From assembly GCF_963675985.1 (NCBI RefSeq), contig NZ_OY780958.1:2604001-2668000 (forward strand): a stretch of 64,000 nt of DNA. The letters run 5' to 3'. The position numbers were made by a program, and so were the translations under genes. The notes under the pieces are model-generated. The model was not told where the DNA came from. It searched no databases and saw nothing but the letters and a program-made list of their open reading frames with translations. The stretch comes from an uncultured Roseibium sp. GTDB lineage: Bacteria > Pseudomonadota > Alphaproteobacteria > Rhizobiales > Stappiaceae. Positions 48,512 through 58,378 of this stretch are shown here, piece by piece. Positions within the stretch are counted from its first letter, which is position 1, and the number at the start of each line of letters is the position of its first letter.

Positions 48512-49699
48512 TCAGAGCCGAGCCAGCAGGTCCGGTGTCGGCCAGCCGTCTGCGGGCATTCCGAGTTTCTTTTGCATCTCCTGAACCGCATGGCGGGTGC
48601 CTGATCCGAGAATGCCGTCGATCTTGCCGACGTCGTAACCGAGAGCCTGAAGCTTCTTCTGGAGCTGCTTCATCTGCGGATCGTTCAGGCCCGGATCCGG
48701 ATTGCCCTGGTTATAGACCTGCGCGCCGCCGAGGCGGGTCGCCAGATAGGCAGCCGTCGTCGTGTAGACGAAGGACTGGTTCCATTCCAGATAGATGTCG
48801 AAGTTCCGGTAGGCCAGGAAAGCCGGTCCCTTGCGGCCCTGAGGAAGGATAACCGCCGCGGGCACGTTGGCAATCGAACCCTGGCGCGCCTTCACGCCCA
48901 TGCTGGCCCACTCGCTGCCGTTTCTGCGCTGATCGAGCCCGGTCGTTTCCCAGGGGAAATTGCCCGGCAGGCTGATTTCCTGCAGCCAGGGTTCACCGCG
49001 CTTCCAACCCAGATGCTGAATGAAGTTGGCGCCGGTCAGGATTGCATCGGCGGAACTGGCCTTGACGTTGACGTGGCCGTCATTGTCGCCGTCCACGCCG
49101 AAGCGGATGATATCGGCGGGCAGCATCTGCACCTGGCCGATTTCGCCGGCCCAGGCCCCGGTCGTGCCGCGCGGGTCCAGATCGCCGTGCTGTACCATTT
49201 CGATCGCCGCGATCAGCTGCGGCCGGAACAGCTGCGGACGACGGCAGTCATGAGACAGGGTCGCCAGCGCGTTGACCGTGTTGAAATCGCCCTGGTATCC
49301 GCCATAGTCGGTTTCCAACGCCCAGAAAGCGGTGATGACCGGCGCGGGAACACCGTAGTCCTTTTCCGCGCGATTAAAAACGCGGGCCCACTTTTTCATA
49401 TTGGCCGCACCATGTTTCAGCCGATAGCCTGAGATGGCGCGCTTGGAAAAGGTCAGGAAGTCCAGCTTGAAGACCCCTTGCGCCCGGTCGCGGGACAGAA
49501 CCTTGCGATCGATCTGGGCCCCGGAAAGCGTGCGGTTAGCCGCCCGCGCCGACAGGCCCGAAGCGACCGCTTCCTGCTTCACGCCTTCCAAAAACTGTCT
49601 GAAATCGCCACCACACGGGACTTTGGCAAAGGCTGGCGACGCGCTGGCCGCCATAAGGCCGGCAAGGACGGAAACGGCGATGCGGGAGGTCAGTTTCAT
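48512..49699 (-). CDS. Lytic murein transglycosylase (MltB/Slt family 3-like) with a peptidoglycan-binding domain
   Basis: 395 aa with signal peptide (MKLTSRIAVSVLAGLMAASA). The transglycosylase domain spans residues about 30-310: KVLSRDRAQGVFKLDFLTFS, the catalytic Glu in ITAFWALETDYGGYQG, IGQVQMLPADIIRFGVDGDN and IYLEWNQSFVYTTTAAYLAT. A C-terminal peptidoglycan-binding repeat (about 335-395) has MKQLQKKLQALGYDVGKIDG. It cleaves the glycan strand of murein in the periplasm. It has no lipobox, so it is likely soluble. Confidence 0.93.
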   Translation of the reverse strand: MKLTSRIAVSVLAGLMAASASPAFAKVPCGGDFRQFLEGVKQEAVASGLSARAANRTLSGAQIDRKVLSRDRAQGVFKLDFLTFSKRAISGYRLKHGAANMKKWARVFNRAEKDYGVPAPVITAFWALETDYGGYQGDFNTVNALATLSHDCRRPQLFRPQLIAAIEMVQHGDLDPRGTTGAWAGEIGQVQMLPADIIRFGVDGDNDGHVNVKASSADAILTGANFIQHLGWKRGEPWLQEISLPGNFPWETTGLDQRRNGSEWASMGVKARQGSIANVPAAVILPQGRKGPAFLAYRNFDIYLEWNQSFVYTTTAAYLATRLGGAQVYNQGNPDPGLNDPQMKQLQKKLQALGYDVGKIDGILGSGTRHAVQEMQKKLGMPADGWPTPDLLARL

Positions 49700-49845
49700 G
49701 GGCGCTCTCTAATCAAACGACATTCTGGAAAACGTGGTCAAATACCGGGCACAGTTGACGTTGCCGCATCCCCGGCGTCAACAGGCTTTCAGGAATTCTC
49801 CACGGAGACACGGGCCAAACGGCCGGAAAACGGCAGACCTCAAAC

Positions 49846-50355
49846 TCAGGGGCAGCCGCTTCCGGCGCGGATCGTTCCGTCCGGCAACGGCGGGATCGGC
49901 TGGGTGGTCGCCGAAGAGGTGCAGCCGGGCGTGACATTCGGGCTGCCCATCGGGTCCGGCCGATAATTCGCTGGCGAGTTCTCGTTGATGCACATCTGAT
50001 AGGCCATGTCGTAAAGCGACTGCCAGCCTTCGGGGGTCGACCCCATATTATCCAGCACGCTCAGCGCTGCTCCGGCGCGCGCACCGCGCCGCTCGCCGCT
50101 GCGCCCGGCCCAGGCACCGCCGACAACAGCCCCGCGCATGCCTTCGTCGACCATATCGCCCGTCGGGTCGCCGCTGCCCGCATGAGCATCGGCATAATCC
50201 CGGGCATACTCCTCACAACTTGAGATACTGCCGCCGGCATGGCTCTGCGCCGTGCCCAACAGGACCGATGTCGCGGCCAACAGGATGGCAAGCGACCTCA
50301 GACGGAATTTACCGGCCTGAGTTGCGGTATGTTTATCCGGTTCGGAGCCTATCAT
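49846..50355 (-). CDS. Secreted protein with a glycine-zipper-like stretch, unknown
   Basis: 169 aa. After a basic N-terminus a signal sequence reads LAILLAATSVLLGTAQSHAG. The mature part has CEEYARDYADAH, then RGAVVGGAWAGRSGERRGAR, a glycine-zipper-like repeat as in membrane-associated SmtA/Slp-type proteins, followed by a Cys-containing C-terminus (YQMCINENS, PGCTSS). I do not recognise the family. It is probably envelope-associated. It lies downstream of the SH3 protein gene with an inverted repeat in between. Confidence 0.65.
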   Translation of the reverse strand: MIGSEPDKHTATQAGKFRLRSLAILLAATSVLLGTAQSHAGGSISSCEEYARDYADAHAGSGDPTGDMVDEGMRGAVVGGAWAGRSGERRGARAGAALSVLDNMGSTPEGWQSLYDMAYQMCINENSPANYRPDPMGSPNVTPGCTSSATTQPIPPLPDGTIRAGSGCP

Positions 50356-50443
50356 GGGAACCTCTCTCGACTTCCGGGTTGGTCATCCGGATCGTATTCG
50401 GTCCGGCTTGCCTCACCCTTGTCTGTCTCGGGAACATGGTAGG

Positions 50444-50473
50444 CGGATGTTAGGTTTGAAATCCTAACATCCG
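50444..50473. repeat. Perfect inverted repeat between two envelope-protein genes
   Basis: CGGATGTTAGG (50444-50454) and CCTAACATCCG (50463-50473) form a perfect 11-bp stem around 8 bases. It lies between the SH3 gene and the glycine-zipper gene on the minus strand. There is no U-tract. Terminator, processing site or operator are possible. Confidence 0.5.
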
Positions 50474-50514
50474 GATACTTTTCTATCTGAACCGGTCTCA
50501 CAGCCCCCGGCATC

Positions 50515-51537
50515 TCATCCCTTGCCGGCGACGAACTTTTTCCCGACGAAGCCGGACCGGCCGTCGAAACTGACGGCACACCACCAGTTATCGCAGGACC
50601 CGACGGCGACCGAGGTCCCCTTCGGGACGACGGTCAGGACCGGTGCTTCCTTTTCGGCCGCGCTGCGAAGATTGACATCCGCGGTGATTGTCGAGGTTTC
50701 CGTCATCTGCCCCGAGGCGGCAGCCGTTTCCGGCGCGGGTTCCGGCGTCGCGGCCACCGGTTCGGCTGCGGCAACGCGTGCGTCCTTCAGGGACGGCTGA
50801 CCGGCAGCCGACGCAATCGCTGTCTGGCCTTCATCCCAGCCGGCATGCGGATTGGGAGCGGAGGCATAGCCGAGGACCGGAAGAGAGGCTCCGGTTCCCG
50901 AATGTCCAGCCACAGCTTTCGCCGTGACGGGATTGTCGGCCCCCGTCTTCTCCAGCGGCGTCTTTGCAATCCTGTCCTGTCTCTTGATCTTGAGCGCGCC
51001 CGGATTCGGATCTGCAGCCTTTGCGGAATTGAAACGCGCGTCAAATCCCGACTTGCCCAAAGCTTTCGAGTGAGCCGAAGCGGACGCATCCGGCCCGGTC
51101 TGCTGTGCCTGATCCGTGGAGGTCTTCCCTTCAAGCGACACCGTCTTGACGGCAATTGTCCCGGCATCCTGGTTCGATAAATGACCGGCGGCATAAATCG
51201 TTGCTGCCGCTGCAACAACAAGCATGAGCCCGGCAGCCGAAGCGACCGCGACCGGAAACGGACGGAAACGTGCTGCTTCAGGCTGACCCGCCGTATTTTC
51301 ATCCCCCTGGCTGACGGGAGCCTTCTGCGGCTTTCGCAGAACGTCCGGGATCATCAGATCGCCGTCGTCTTCGGCTTCGCCACCTCGCAAACGGGGCGAG
51401 GCTGCGGAAGGAGCCCGGACGATCGTCAATTCCGGACGCTCCCGGTTTTTTTCGGTCCCTTCTTTCGAGAAGTCGGGAATACCGTGAAATTCGGGCGCAA
51501 CGATCGGCTGCGCTGATTGCGCGGAATACTTGTACAT
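50515..51537 (-). CDS. Membrane-anchored protein with C-terminal SH3 domain
   Basis: 340 aa from MYKYSAQSAQPIVAPEFHGI, chosen because GGAGGG stands just upstream; a longer form starts at 51588. Residues 1-90 are charged and cytoplasmic. A single membrane helix (VAVASAAGLMLVVAAAATIY) is at about residues 93-112. A long, low-complexity Ala/Thr/Lys/Pro region follows, then a bacterial SH3 domain (TITADVNLRSAAEKEAPVLT, NWWCAVSFDGRSGFVGKKFV) at the periplasmic C-terminus. SH3 domains of this kind bind murein or proteins. The exact role is unknown. Confidence 0.78.
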   Translation of the reverse strand: MYKYSAQSAQPIVAPEFHGIPDFSKEGTEKNRERPELTIVRAPSAASPRLRGGEAEDDGDLMIPDVLRKPQKAPVSQGDENTAGQPEAARFRPFPVAVASAAGLMLVVAAAATIYAAGHLSNQDAGTIAVKTVSLEGKTSTDQAQQTGPDASASAHSKALGKSGFDARFNSAKAADPNPGALKIKRQDRIAKTPLEKTGADNPVTAKAVAGHSGTGASLPVLGYASAPNPHAGWDEGQTAIASAAGQPSLKDARVAAAEPVAATPEPAPETAAASGQMTETSTITADVNLRSAAEKEAPVLTVVPKGTSVAVGSCDNWWCAVSFDGRSGFVGKKFVAGKG

Positions 51538-51935
51538 AGAGCCCTCCGTGGACCTGGCGAGCGCGATATCATCGCACTCGAATGCCATTTCCCCCTACCC
51601 GAGCTCTCATTTATTCGTGCCTATGTGGCGGTATCCGGACCGAAATCGGGCGAGCGTCTGAAAATCGCATGACATTTTCTGTCGCCTCGAACGACAGGAT
51701 GCTTGCGGAACGTTCTAAAATTATTTTAAGCTTAAAATATATTCCAGAATCCGAAAGGACGATCGTGGCGGGAAGGTACCTTTCAGGCAGGAACCGGTTT
51801 TTCCGTTTGCGACGTCTGAATGATTGTATGCCGGACCACCTTGCTATTAGTCTGGCTCGGAGTGGGCAGTACCCTGAAGAAAAACAGATGAATCGGAAAA
51901 CTGCCCAATCGGAAAGTTAAGAGGGGAAGACACTC
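51538..51935. other. Intergenic region upstream of the Liv-type transporter operon
   Basis: 398 bases with no recognisable gene. The middle (51713-51750) is AT-rich, with TTAAGCTTAA. A small hairpin CTGTCG-CCTCGA-ACGACAG-like lies near 51680-51697. The stretch ends in AAGAGGGGAAG, the ribosome site of the substrate-binding protein gene. Confidence 0.4.
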
Positions 51936-53111
51936 ATGAAACACATTCTGTCCGCGCTCGCGGTTGGCGCATCGATCGGCCTTGCCGGTCTTGGAGCAGC
52001 CACCGCCCCGGCCAGCGCCGAAGGCCTGAAGGTCGGTTTCCTGGCCACGCTGTCGGGCCCGCCCGCGGTTCTCGGCCAACACATGCGCGATGGCTTTCTG
52101 CTCGGCGTCAAACAGGCTGGCGGCAAGCTCGGCGGGATGGAGACCGAAGTCATCGTGGTTGACGACGAACTGAAACCCGACGCGGCGCTGACAAAGGTTC
52201 AGGGGCTCCTGGAGCGCGACAAGGTCGACATTGTGGCCGGCGTCGTCTTCTCCAACGTGATGATGGCGGTCTACAAGCCGGTCATTCAGTCCGAGACGAT
52301 CTTCATCGGCGCCAATGCGGGCCCGTCTCCGATTGCCGGGAAGGGCTGCAGCAAATACTTCTTCTCCACCTCCTATCAGAACGACCAGAACCACGAGGTC
52401 ATGGGCCGCTACGCCAGCCAGAAGGGCTATGAGAAGATGGTCGTCATGGCGCCGAACTACCAGGCGGGCAAAGACGCCATCGCCGGTTTCAAGCGCCATT
52501 ACACCGGCAAAATCGCAGCCGAAATCTACACCAAACTCGGCCAGCTCGACTTCTCCGCGGAACTCGCCCGGATCGCGGACCTGAAACCGGACGCGATTTT
52601 CACCTTCATGCCGGGCGGCATGGGCGTGAACCTGGTCAAACAGTACTCCCAGGCCGGCCTCAAGGACGCGATCCCGTTCCTGTCCACTTTCACCGTCGAC
52701 GAGACGACGCTGCCGGCCACCAAGGATCTGGCAGTCGGCCTTTATTCGGGGGCCGAATGGGCTCCGAACCTCGACAATCCTGCGAACGCCAAGTTCGTGC
52801 GGGATTTCAAGGCGGAATACGGCTATGCGCCGTCGCTTTACGCCGCCCAGGGTTATGATGCGGCACAGCTCATCGACGGGGCGGTCGGCATGGCAGGCAT
52901 CAAGGACAAGACAGCCCTCCTGTCGGCCTTGAACGCGGCTCCGTTCGAGAGCGTGCGCGGCGACTTCAAGTTCAATACCAACCAGTTTCCGATCCAGGAT
53001 TTCTACCTGACGAAGGCGGTCAAGGACGGAAACAGCTATGTGACGGAAGCCGTCGAGAAGGTCTTTGACGACTTCGGCGACGCCTATGCCGGCTCCTGCC
53101 GCATGAACTGA
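51936..53111 (+). CDS. ABC transporter substrate-binding protein (branched-chain amino acid / aromatic acid type)
   Basis: 391 aa periplasmic protein with signal peptide (MKHILSALAVGASIGLAGLG). The Leu/Ile/Val-binding fold is clear: KVGFLATLSGPPAVLGQHMR, VDIVAGVVFSNVMMAVYKPV, SYQNDQNHEVMGRYASQKGY, YAPSLYAAQGYDAAQLI. The details resemble family members that bind aromatic carboxylates or amides more than leucine, but the ligand cannot be read. First gene of the operon, followed by a terminator-like hairpin. Confidence 0.92.
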   Translation: MKHILSALAVGASIGLAGLGAATAPASAEGLKVGFLATLSGPPAVLGQHMRDGFLLGVKQAGGKLGGMETEVIVVDDELKPDAALTKVQGLLERDKVDIVAGVVFSNVMMAVYKPVIQSETIFIGANAGPSPIAGKGCSKYFFSTSYQNDQNHEVMGRYASQKGYEKMVVMAPNYQAGKDAIAGFKRHYTGKIAAEIYTKLGQLDFSAELARIADLKPDAIFTFMPGGMGVNLVKQYSQAGLKDAIPFLSTFTVDETTLPATKDLAVGLYSGAEWAPNLDNPANAKFVRDFKAEYGYAPSLYAAQGYDAAQLIDGAVGMAGIKDKTALLSALNAAPFESVRGDFKFNTNQFPIQDFYLTKAVKDGNSYVTEAVEKVFDDFGDAYAGSCRMN

Positions 53112-53120
53112 CTGCCGCAC

Positions 53121-53151
53121 GAAAGCCCGGACGGCCGTTCGGGCTTTCTTC
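53121..53151 (+). terminator. Intercistronic terminator after the substrate-binding protein gene
   Basis: GAAAGCCCG (53121-53129) pairs with CGGGCTTTC (53140-53148) and is followed by TTCT. It would reduce read-through into the permease genes and so raise the ratio of binding protein to membrane parts. Confidence 0.75.
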
Positions 53152-53182
53152 TGTACGACCTCATGCGAGCGGATATTGCGTT

Positions 53183-54106
53183 TTGAGCACGACACTTCTG
53201 GCAGTTCAGACCCTGAACGGTATGCAGCTCGGCATCCTGCTGTTCCTGATTGCAGCCGGGCTGACGCTGGTGTTCGGCGTCATGGACTTCATCAATCTGG
53301 CACATGGGGTCCAGTACATGCTCGGCGCCTATCTGGCGGTCGCCGGCTATCAACTGACCGGATCCTTCTGGCTGGCGCTGCCGCTGGCTCTGCTTGCCGC
53401 CCTTCTCTGCGGCCTGCTGCTTGAGTTTCTCGTCTTCCGGCATCTGTACGACCGGGACCACCTCGACCAGGTGCTTGCCACCTTCGGCGTGATCCTGTTC
53501 CTCAACGAGGCGGTCAAGGTGATCTGGGGGGCAGCTCCGCTCTCCGTTCCGGTGCCGGAGCTGCTGGGCGGGTCCATCCGGCTTCTGGAGAATTTCAACT
53601 ACCCGATCTATCGAATAGCGCTGCTTGGCACGGGTCTCGGAGTGGCGATCCTGCTTTATGTGCTGGTGTCCTGGACACGCGTCGGCATGCTGGTACGGGC
53701 CGGTGCCACCAACGCACCGATGGTGGCCGCCCTCGGCGTGAACATTCGCCGGCTGTTCACGATCGTCTTCGGCTTCGGGGCCATGCTCGCAGGCTTCGCA
53801 GGCATCATGGCCGCACCGATCCTGTCCGTGGAGCCAGGCATGGGCGACAATCTCCTGATCCTGGCCTTTGTGGTGATCGTCATCGGCGGCATCGGTTCGA
53901 TCCGCGGCGCCTTTCTCTCAGCCCTTCTGATCGGTCTCGTCGACACGATCGGGCGTTCCTTCGCCACAGACATCGCCCGGCTCGTTCTTCCGCCATCGGC
54001 GGCCAATGACGTCGGTCCGGCCATTGCTTCCATGCTGATCTATATTCTCATGGCAGGCGTTCTGTTCTTCCGCCCAAGCGGCCTGTTCCCGGTGAGAAAC
54101 GCATGA
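53183..54106 (+). CDS. Branched-chain-type ABC transporter permease (LivH-like)
   Basis: 307 aa with 8-9 membrane helices. The N-terminal half has GILLFLIAAGLTLVFGVMDF and INLAHGVQYMLGAYLAVAGY, the LivH signature, and the C-terminal half has MVAALGVNIRRLFTIVFGFG (the coupling region) and FVVIVIGGIGSIRGAFLSAL. It starts with TTG, which is unusual; GCGG stands 9 bases ahead. Its stop overlaps the next gene by 4 bases. Confidence 0.9.
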   Translation: MSTTLLAVQTLNGMQLGILLFLIAAGLTLVFGVMDFINLAHGVQYMLGAYLAVAGYQLTGSFWLALPLALLAALLCGLLLEFLVFRHLYDRDHLDQVLATFGVILFLNEAVKVIWGAAPLSVPVPELLGGSIRLLENFNYPIYRIALLGTGLGVAILLYVLVSWTRVGMLVRAGATNAPMVAALGVNIRRLFTIVFGFGAMLAGFAGIMAAPILSVEPGMGDNLLILAFVVIVIGGIGSIRGAFLSALLIGLVDTIGRSFATDIARLVLPPSAANDVGPAIASMLIYILMAGVLFFRPSGLFPVRNA

Positions 54107-55056
54107 ACGGAACCGCACTCCTGTTTCGGAACCGGATCGTTCCGATCCTCCTGTTCCTGCTGCTGGCCCTGGTCCCGGTCTACGCGACCTATATGGACGA
54201 CCGGTTCCTCCTGCTGTTCTTCACCCGCATCCTGGTGCTCGCCATTGCCGCCGTCAGCCTCGACTTCATTCTCGGACTCGGCGCCATGGTCAGCTTCGGC
54301 CATGCCGCCTATCTGGGGCTCGGGGCCTACGCGGTCGGCATCCTCGCGGACAGCGATATCTGGGAGGCATGGATTTCCTTTCCGGTGGCGGTGCTGGTGT
54401 CCGGCCTGTTCGCCCTCGTCACCGGCGCGATTTCCCTAAGGACCCGCGGCGTCTATTTCATCATGATCACCCTCGCCTTCGGACAGATGGCCTATTTTAC
54501 CGCCACGTCGCTTTCCGCCTATGGCGGCGATGACGGTCTGACCTTGTGGGGCCGAAGCGCGTTCTTCGACACCGGGGTGTTTACCGACGCGACCTCGTTC
54601 TACTATCTGGTTTTCGGCGTATTGGCCGTCGTCACCCTGTTGTTGAGACGGATCGCCGGTTCGCGTTTCGGCCGGGTGCTCAAGGGCGCCAGGCAGAGTG
54701 AGGCCCGGCTCCATGCCATCGGCATCAACCCTTACCGATACCGGCTGGCCGCCTATGTAATTGCCGGCATGATCGCCGGACTTGCCGGCGCGCTCATGGC
54801 CAACCAGTCGGAATTCGTTTCGCCGGCCTATATGTCCTGGCAACGATCCGGTGAACTGATCGTCATGGTGATCCTCGGCGGTCTGGGCTCGCTGTACGGC
54901 GCAGTTCTCGGAGCGGTCGCCTATATGTCGCTTGAAGAAGTGCTTTCCGGCTACACCGAACACTGGCGCCTGATCTTCGGCCCGCTCCTGATCCTCGTGG
55001 TTCTCTACGGCAAGGGCGGCCTTCTGGGGCTGATCAAGGGAGGCGAAAAATCATGA
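54103..55056 (+). CDS. Branched-chain-type ABC transporter permease (LivM-like)
   Basis: 317 aa with about 9 helices: ILVLAIAAVSLDFILGLGAM, VSFGHAAYLGLGAYAVGIL, SEARLHAIGINPYRYRLAAY (the coupling region) and ELIVMVILGGLGSLYGAVLG. It pairs with the LivH-like protein to make the membrane channel. Its start and stop overlap its neighbours by 4 bases each. Confidence 0.9.
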   Translation: MNGTALLFRNRIVPILLFLLLALVPVYATYMDDRFLLLFFTRILVLAIAAVSLDFILGLGAMVSFGHAAYLGLGAYAVGILADSDIWEAWISFPVAVLVSGLFALVTGAISLRTRGVYFIMITLAFGQMAYFTATSLSAYGGDDGLTLWGRSAFFDTGVFTDATSFYYLVFGVLAVVTLLLRRIAGSRFGRVLKGARQSEARLHAIGINPYRYRLAAYVIAGMIAGLAGALMANQSEFVSPAYMSWQRSGELIVMVILGGLGSLYGAVLGAVAYMSLEEVLSGYTEHWRLIFGPLLILVVLYGKGGLLGLIKGGEKS

Positions 55057-55804
55057 GCGCTCCTGTTCTCCAGTTGAAGAATCTGAACAAGGCCTACGGC
55101 GCCCTGCAGGTAACGAAAGACCTGTCGCTGGAGGTCCACCCCGGCGAAATCCATGCGGTGATTGGTCCGAACGGCGCCGGCAAGACGACACTGATCGGCC
55201 AGATCGCGGGCAATGTGAGCTCCGACAGCGGCAAGGTTATCTTCGCTGGCCGGGACGTCACCGCTCTGCCGGTCGCAAGACGGGCGCAGCTGGGTCTCGG
55301 CCGGTCATTCCAGATCACGGCGATCCTCCCGGAATTCTCCGTCCTGGAAAACGTCGCCCTCGGCGTTCAGGCGCATCAGGGGCACTCGTTCCACTTCTTC
55401 AAACCGGCTGCTGAGGACAAGGGCCTCAATCGCACGGCGCTCAACATCCTGGACAAGGTCAAGCTGTTCCACCGGGTGGAGACCCGCGCCGGCGATCTCA
55501 GCCATGGCGAGAAACGGGTTCTGGAACTGGCAATCGCCCTCGCGGGCGAGCCGAAACTGCTTCTTCTGGACGAACCCATGGCCGGAACGGGACCGGAGGA
55601 AACGAAGAACCTTGTCGAGGTGCTCAAGAGCCTCAAGGCGTCAATCCCCATGCTCCTGGTGGAACATGACATGGATGCGGTGTTCCAGCTTGCCGACCGG
55701 ATCTCGGTCCTCGTCTATGGCGGCATCATCGCCACCGGAACGCCCGACGATATCCGCAACGACGACAAGGTTCGAGAAGCCTATCTCGGAGAGGACGAGA
55801 CTGC

Positions 55805-55808
<4 letters not shown>
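55053..55808 (+). CDS. Branched-chain-type ABC transporter ATP-binding protein (LivG-like)
   Basis: 251 aa ATPase: Walker A GPNGAGKTT, the signature in LSHGEKRVLELAIALAGEPK (LSHGE), Walker B LLLLDEPMAGTGPEET (altered tail), H-loop LLVEHDMDAVF. The long loop after Walker A (GRSFQITAILPEFSVLENV) is typical of LivG. It drives transport together with the LivF-like protein. Overlaps both neighbours by 4 bases. Confidence 0.92.
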
Positions 55809-56512
<704 letters not shown>

Positions 56513-56539
56513 AGACCGATTGTCCCCGAAGGCAGTACG

Positions 56540-57133
56540 TTAGCGAACCGGCTTGACCAGCCGCATGCGCCAGGTGACGCCCTTCTTGTCCGAAACGAGC
56601 CGGTAGTCGTCGAGGACGTCCCATTTCGTCTCGTCGTCCGTCGCTTCCCAGAGCCGGGCAATCAGCTTGTTGGCGCCGCTTTCGGGGCGCTTGGGCGAGT
56701 ACATGGACAGGGCGATGATGCCGTCTTCCTTCAGGAACGGCACATAGCGGGCAACGACGGTGCCGGGATCGTCGGCGAAGTGCAGGACCTCGTTGAAGAC
56801 GATGGCGGAGAAGGTCTCGCCCGGTTGCGGCTCGAAGCTGTGCATGTCGCCCGCGCGAAGAGCTGCGATTTTCGGATCGACGTTTGCGATTTCAAGGGCG
56901 GCCGGGGCGAGATCCATGCCGACGTAGCGCTTCAGACCCATGGGAGCCAGGCGCTCGTAGAGAAGCCCCTCGCCGCAGCCGATATCCAGCACGTCCGACA
57001 GGGTGTCGGTCAGGCTCAGCCACATGCCGATGATGCCGTAACGGCCGCTTTCGGGAAGAGAGCGCAGAAAGGCCCAGCGGCCTGCTTCGTATTCCTCGTC
57101 CCAACCTTCGGCGGTACTCGCATTCTTCGACAT
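56540..57133 (-). CDS. SAM-dependent methyltransferase
   Basis: 197 aa class I methyltransferase: VLDIGCGEGLLYERL (motif I), YVGMDLAPAALEIAN with acidic post-I residue, AIVFNEVLHFADDP (motif II/post-II) and GIIALSMYSP. The substrate is unknown. It lies 70 bases after the oppC-like gene and probably belongs to the peptide-transporter operon, whose promoter is about 6 kb upstream. The start MSKNASTAEGW is preferred for its ribosome site (GGAGAAAC); an ATG 57 bases upstream is possible. Confidence 0.87.
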   Translation of the reverse strand: MSKNASTAEGWDEEYEAGRWAFLRSLPESGRYGIIGMWLSLTDTLSDVLDIGCGEGLLYERLAPMGLKRYVGMDLAPAALEIANVDPKIAALRAGDMHSFEPQPGETFSAIVFNEVLHFADDPGTVVARYVPFLKEDGIIALSMYSPKRPESGANKLIARLWEATDDETKWDVLDDYRLVSDKKGVTWRMRLVKPVR

Positions 57134-57202
57134 GGTTTCTCCGGTTCTCATGGCACCTGGCCCGCAATTCATGCGGCCGGGGGCGATCAAGGTGTCAGGG
57201 GA

Positions 57203-58378
57203 TCACTTATAGGGATCTGCCGCGTCACGCAAACCGTCACCGAGGAAATTGAAGGCGAGCACGACGATGATGATCGGGATGACCGGCGCCATCAGCCAGG
57301 GATAGACGGTGACGACCGAGATATTCTGCGCCTCGTTGAGCAGGACGCCCCAGGAAACGGAAGGCCTCCTCAGCCCCAGATTCAGGAAGGACAACGCCGT
57401 TTCCCCGAGGATCATGGAGGGAATCGACAAGGTCGCGGAGGCGATGATGTGACTGGTGAAGCCGGGCAGCAGGTGCCGCCCGATCACGCGCCCGGGCTTT
57501 GCCCCCATCAGGACGGCAGCCTTGGCATATTCCTCCTCACGCAGGGAGAGCAGCTTGGAGCGGACGGCCCGGGCAAGGCCCGGCCAGTCGAGCAGGCCCA
57601 GGATGATGGTCAGGCCGAAATAGATCCAGACCGGGCTCCAGGTCACCGGCAGCGCCGCGGATAGCGCCATCCACAAGGGAAGTTCCGGTAGAGAACGCAT
57701 GATCTCGATCAGACGCTGGATCGCGCTGTCCAGGATGCCGCCGAAATAACCGGCGATCCCGCCGAAGAACAGGCCGAGCACAATTGAGATCGCAACGCCC
57801 ACCAGACCGACGGTCAGCGACAGGCGCGCGCCGTAGATCAGGCCCGAAAGCTGGTCCCGGCCCAGCCGGTCCGTGCCGGCCAGGAACAAGGTTCCGCCTT
57901 TCGCTGGGCAAAACAGGTGGAAGTCGGCAGTGAACAACCCCCAGAACCTATAATTGTCCCCCCGGCAGAAGAAACGGATCGGCTGAACATCTTTTGGATC
58001 GGGCGTGAACACCCATTTCATCACGGTCATGTCGATTTCCGACTTCATGCCGTAGACGAAGGGGCCGACGAACTTGCCTTCGTGGAACAGGTGCACCGGT
58101 TGGGGTGGCGCATAGAGATGCAGGCTGTTGCGGGTGTTCGGCGTATAGGGCGCGATGACTTCGGCAAACGGCACGCAGAGATAAAACAGGATCAGCACCA
58201 CGCCGGACCAGACGGCGATCTTGTGGCGCTTGAACTTCCACCACATGATCTTCCACTGGGACGCCTGGTAGTAGCGTTCCTGCTCCGGCGTCAGCGCTTC
58301 GGTCGTTGCCGGGTTGAACGGTGTCGGGTCGACATAATGCTCGACCGCATTTTCGTTTTCCATACGGGTACCGGTCAT
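57203..58378 (-). CDS. Peptide-type ABC transporter permease (OppC/DppC-like)
   Basis: 391 aa. The N-terminal helix is followed by a periplasmic insert of about 115 residues (PYTPNTRNSLHLYAPPQPVH to DFHLFCPAKGG), longer than in E. coli OppC. The core is typical: LFLAGTDRLGRDQLSGLIYG, YAKAAVLMGAKPGRVIGRHL (EAA loop) and ILGETALSFLNLGL. It joins the OppB-like protein to form the channel. The start overlaps the stop of the oppB-like gene by 4 bases; a second ATG lies 15 bases in. Confidence 0.9.
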   Translation of the reverse strand: MTGTRMENENAVEHYVDPTPFNPATTEALTPEQERYYQASQWKIMWWKFKRHKIAVWSGVVLILFYLCVPFAEVIAPYTPNTRNSLHLYAPPQPVHLFHEGKFVGPFVYGMKSEIDMTVMKWVFTPDPKDVQPIRFFCRGDNYRFWGLFTADFHLFCPAKGGTLFLAGTDRLGRDQLSGLIYGARLSLTVGLVGVAISIVLGLFFGGIAGYFGGILDSAIQRLIEIMRSLPELPLWMALSAALPVTWSPVWIYFGLTIILGLLDWPGLARAVRSKLLSLREEEYAKAAVLMGAKPGRVIGRHLLPGFTSHIIASATLSIPSMILGETALSFLNLGLRRPSVSWGVLLNEAQNISVVTVYPWLMAPVIPIIIVVLAFNFLGDGLRDAADPYK

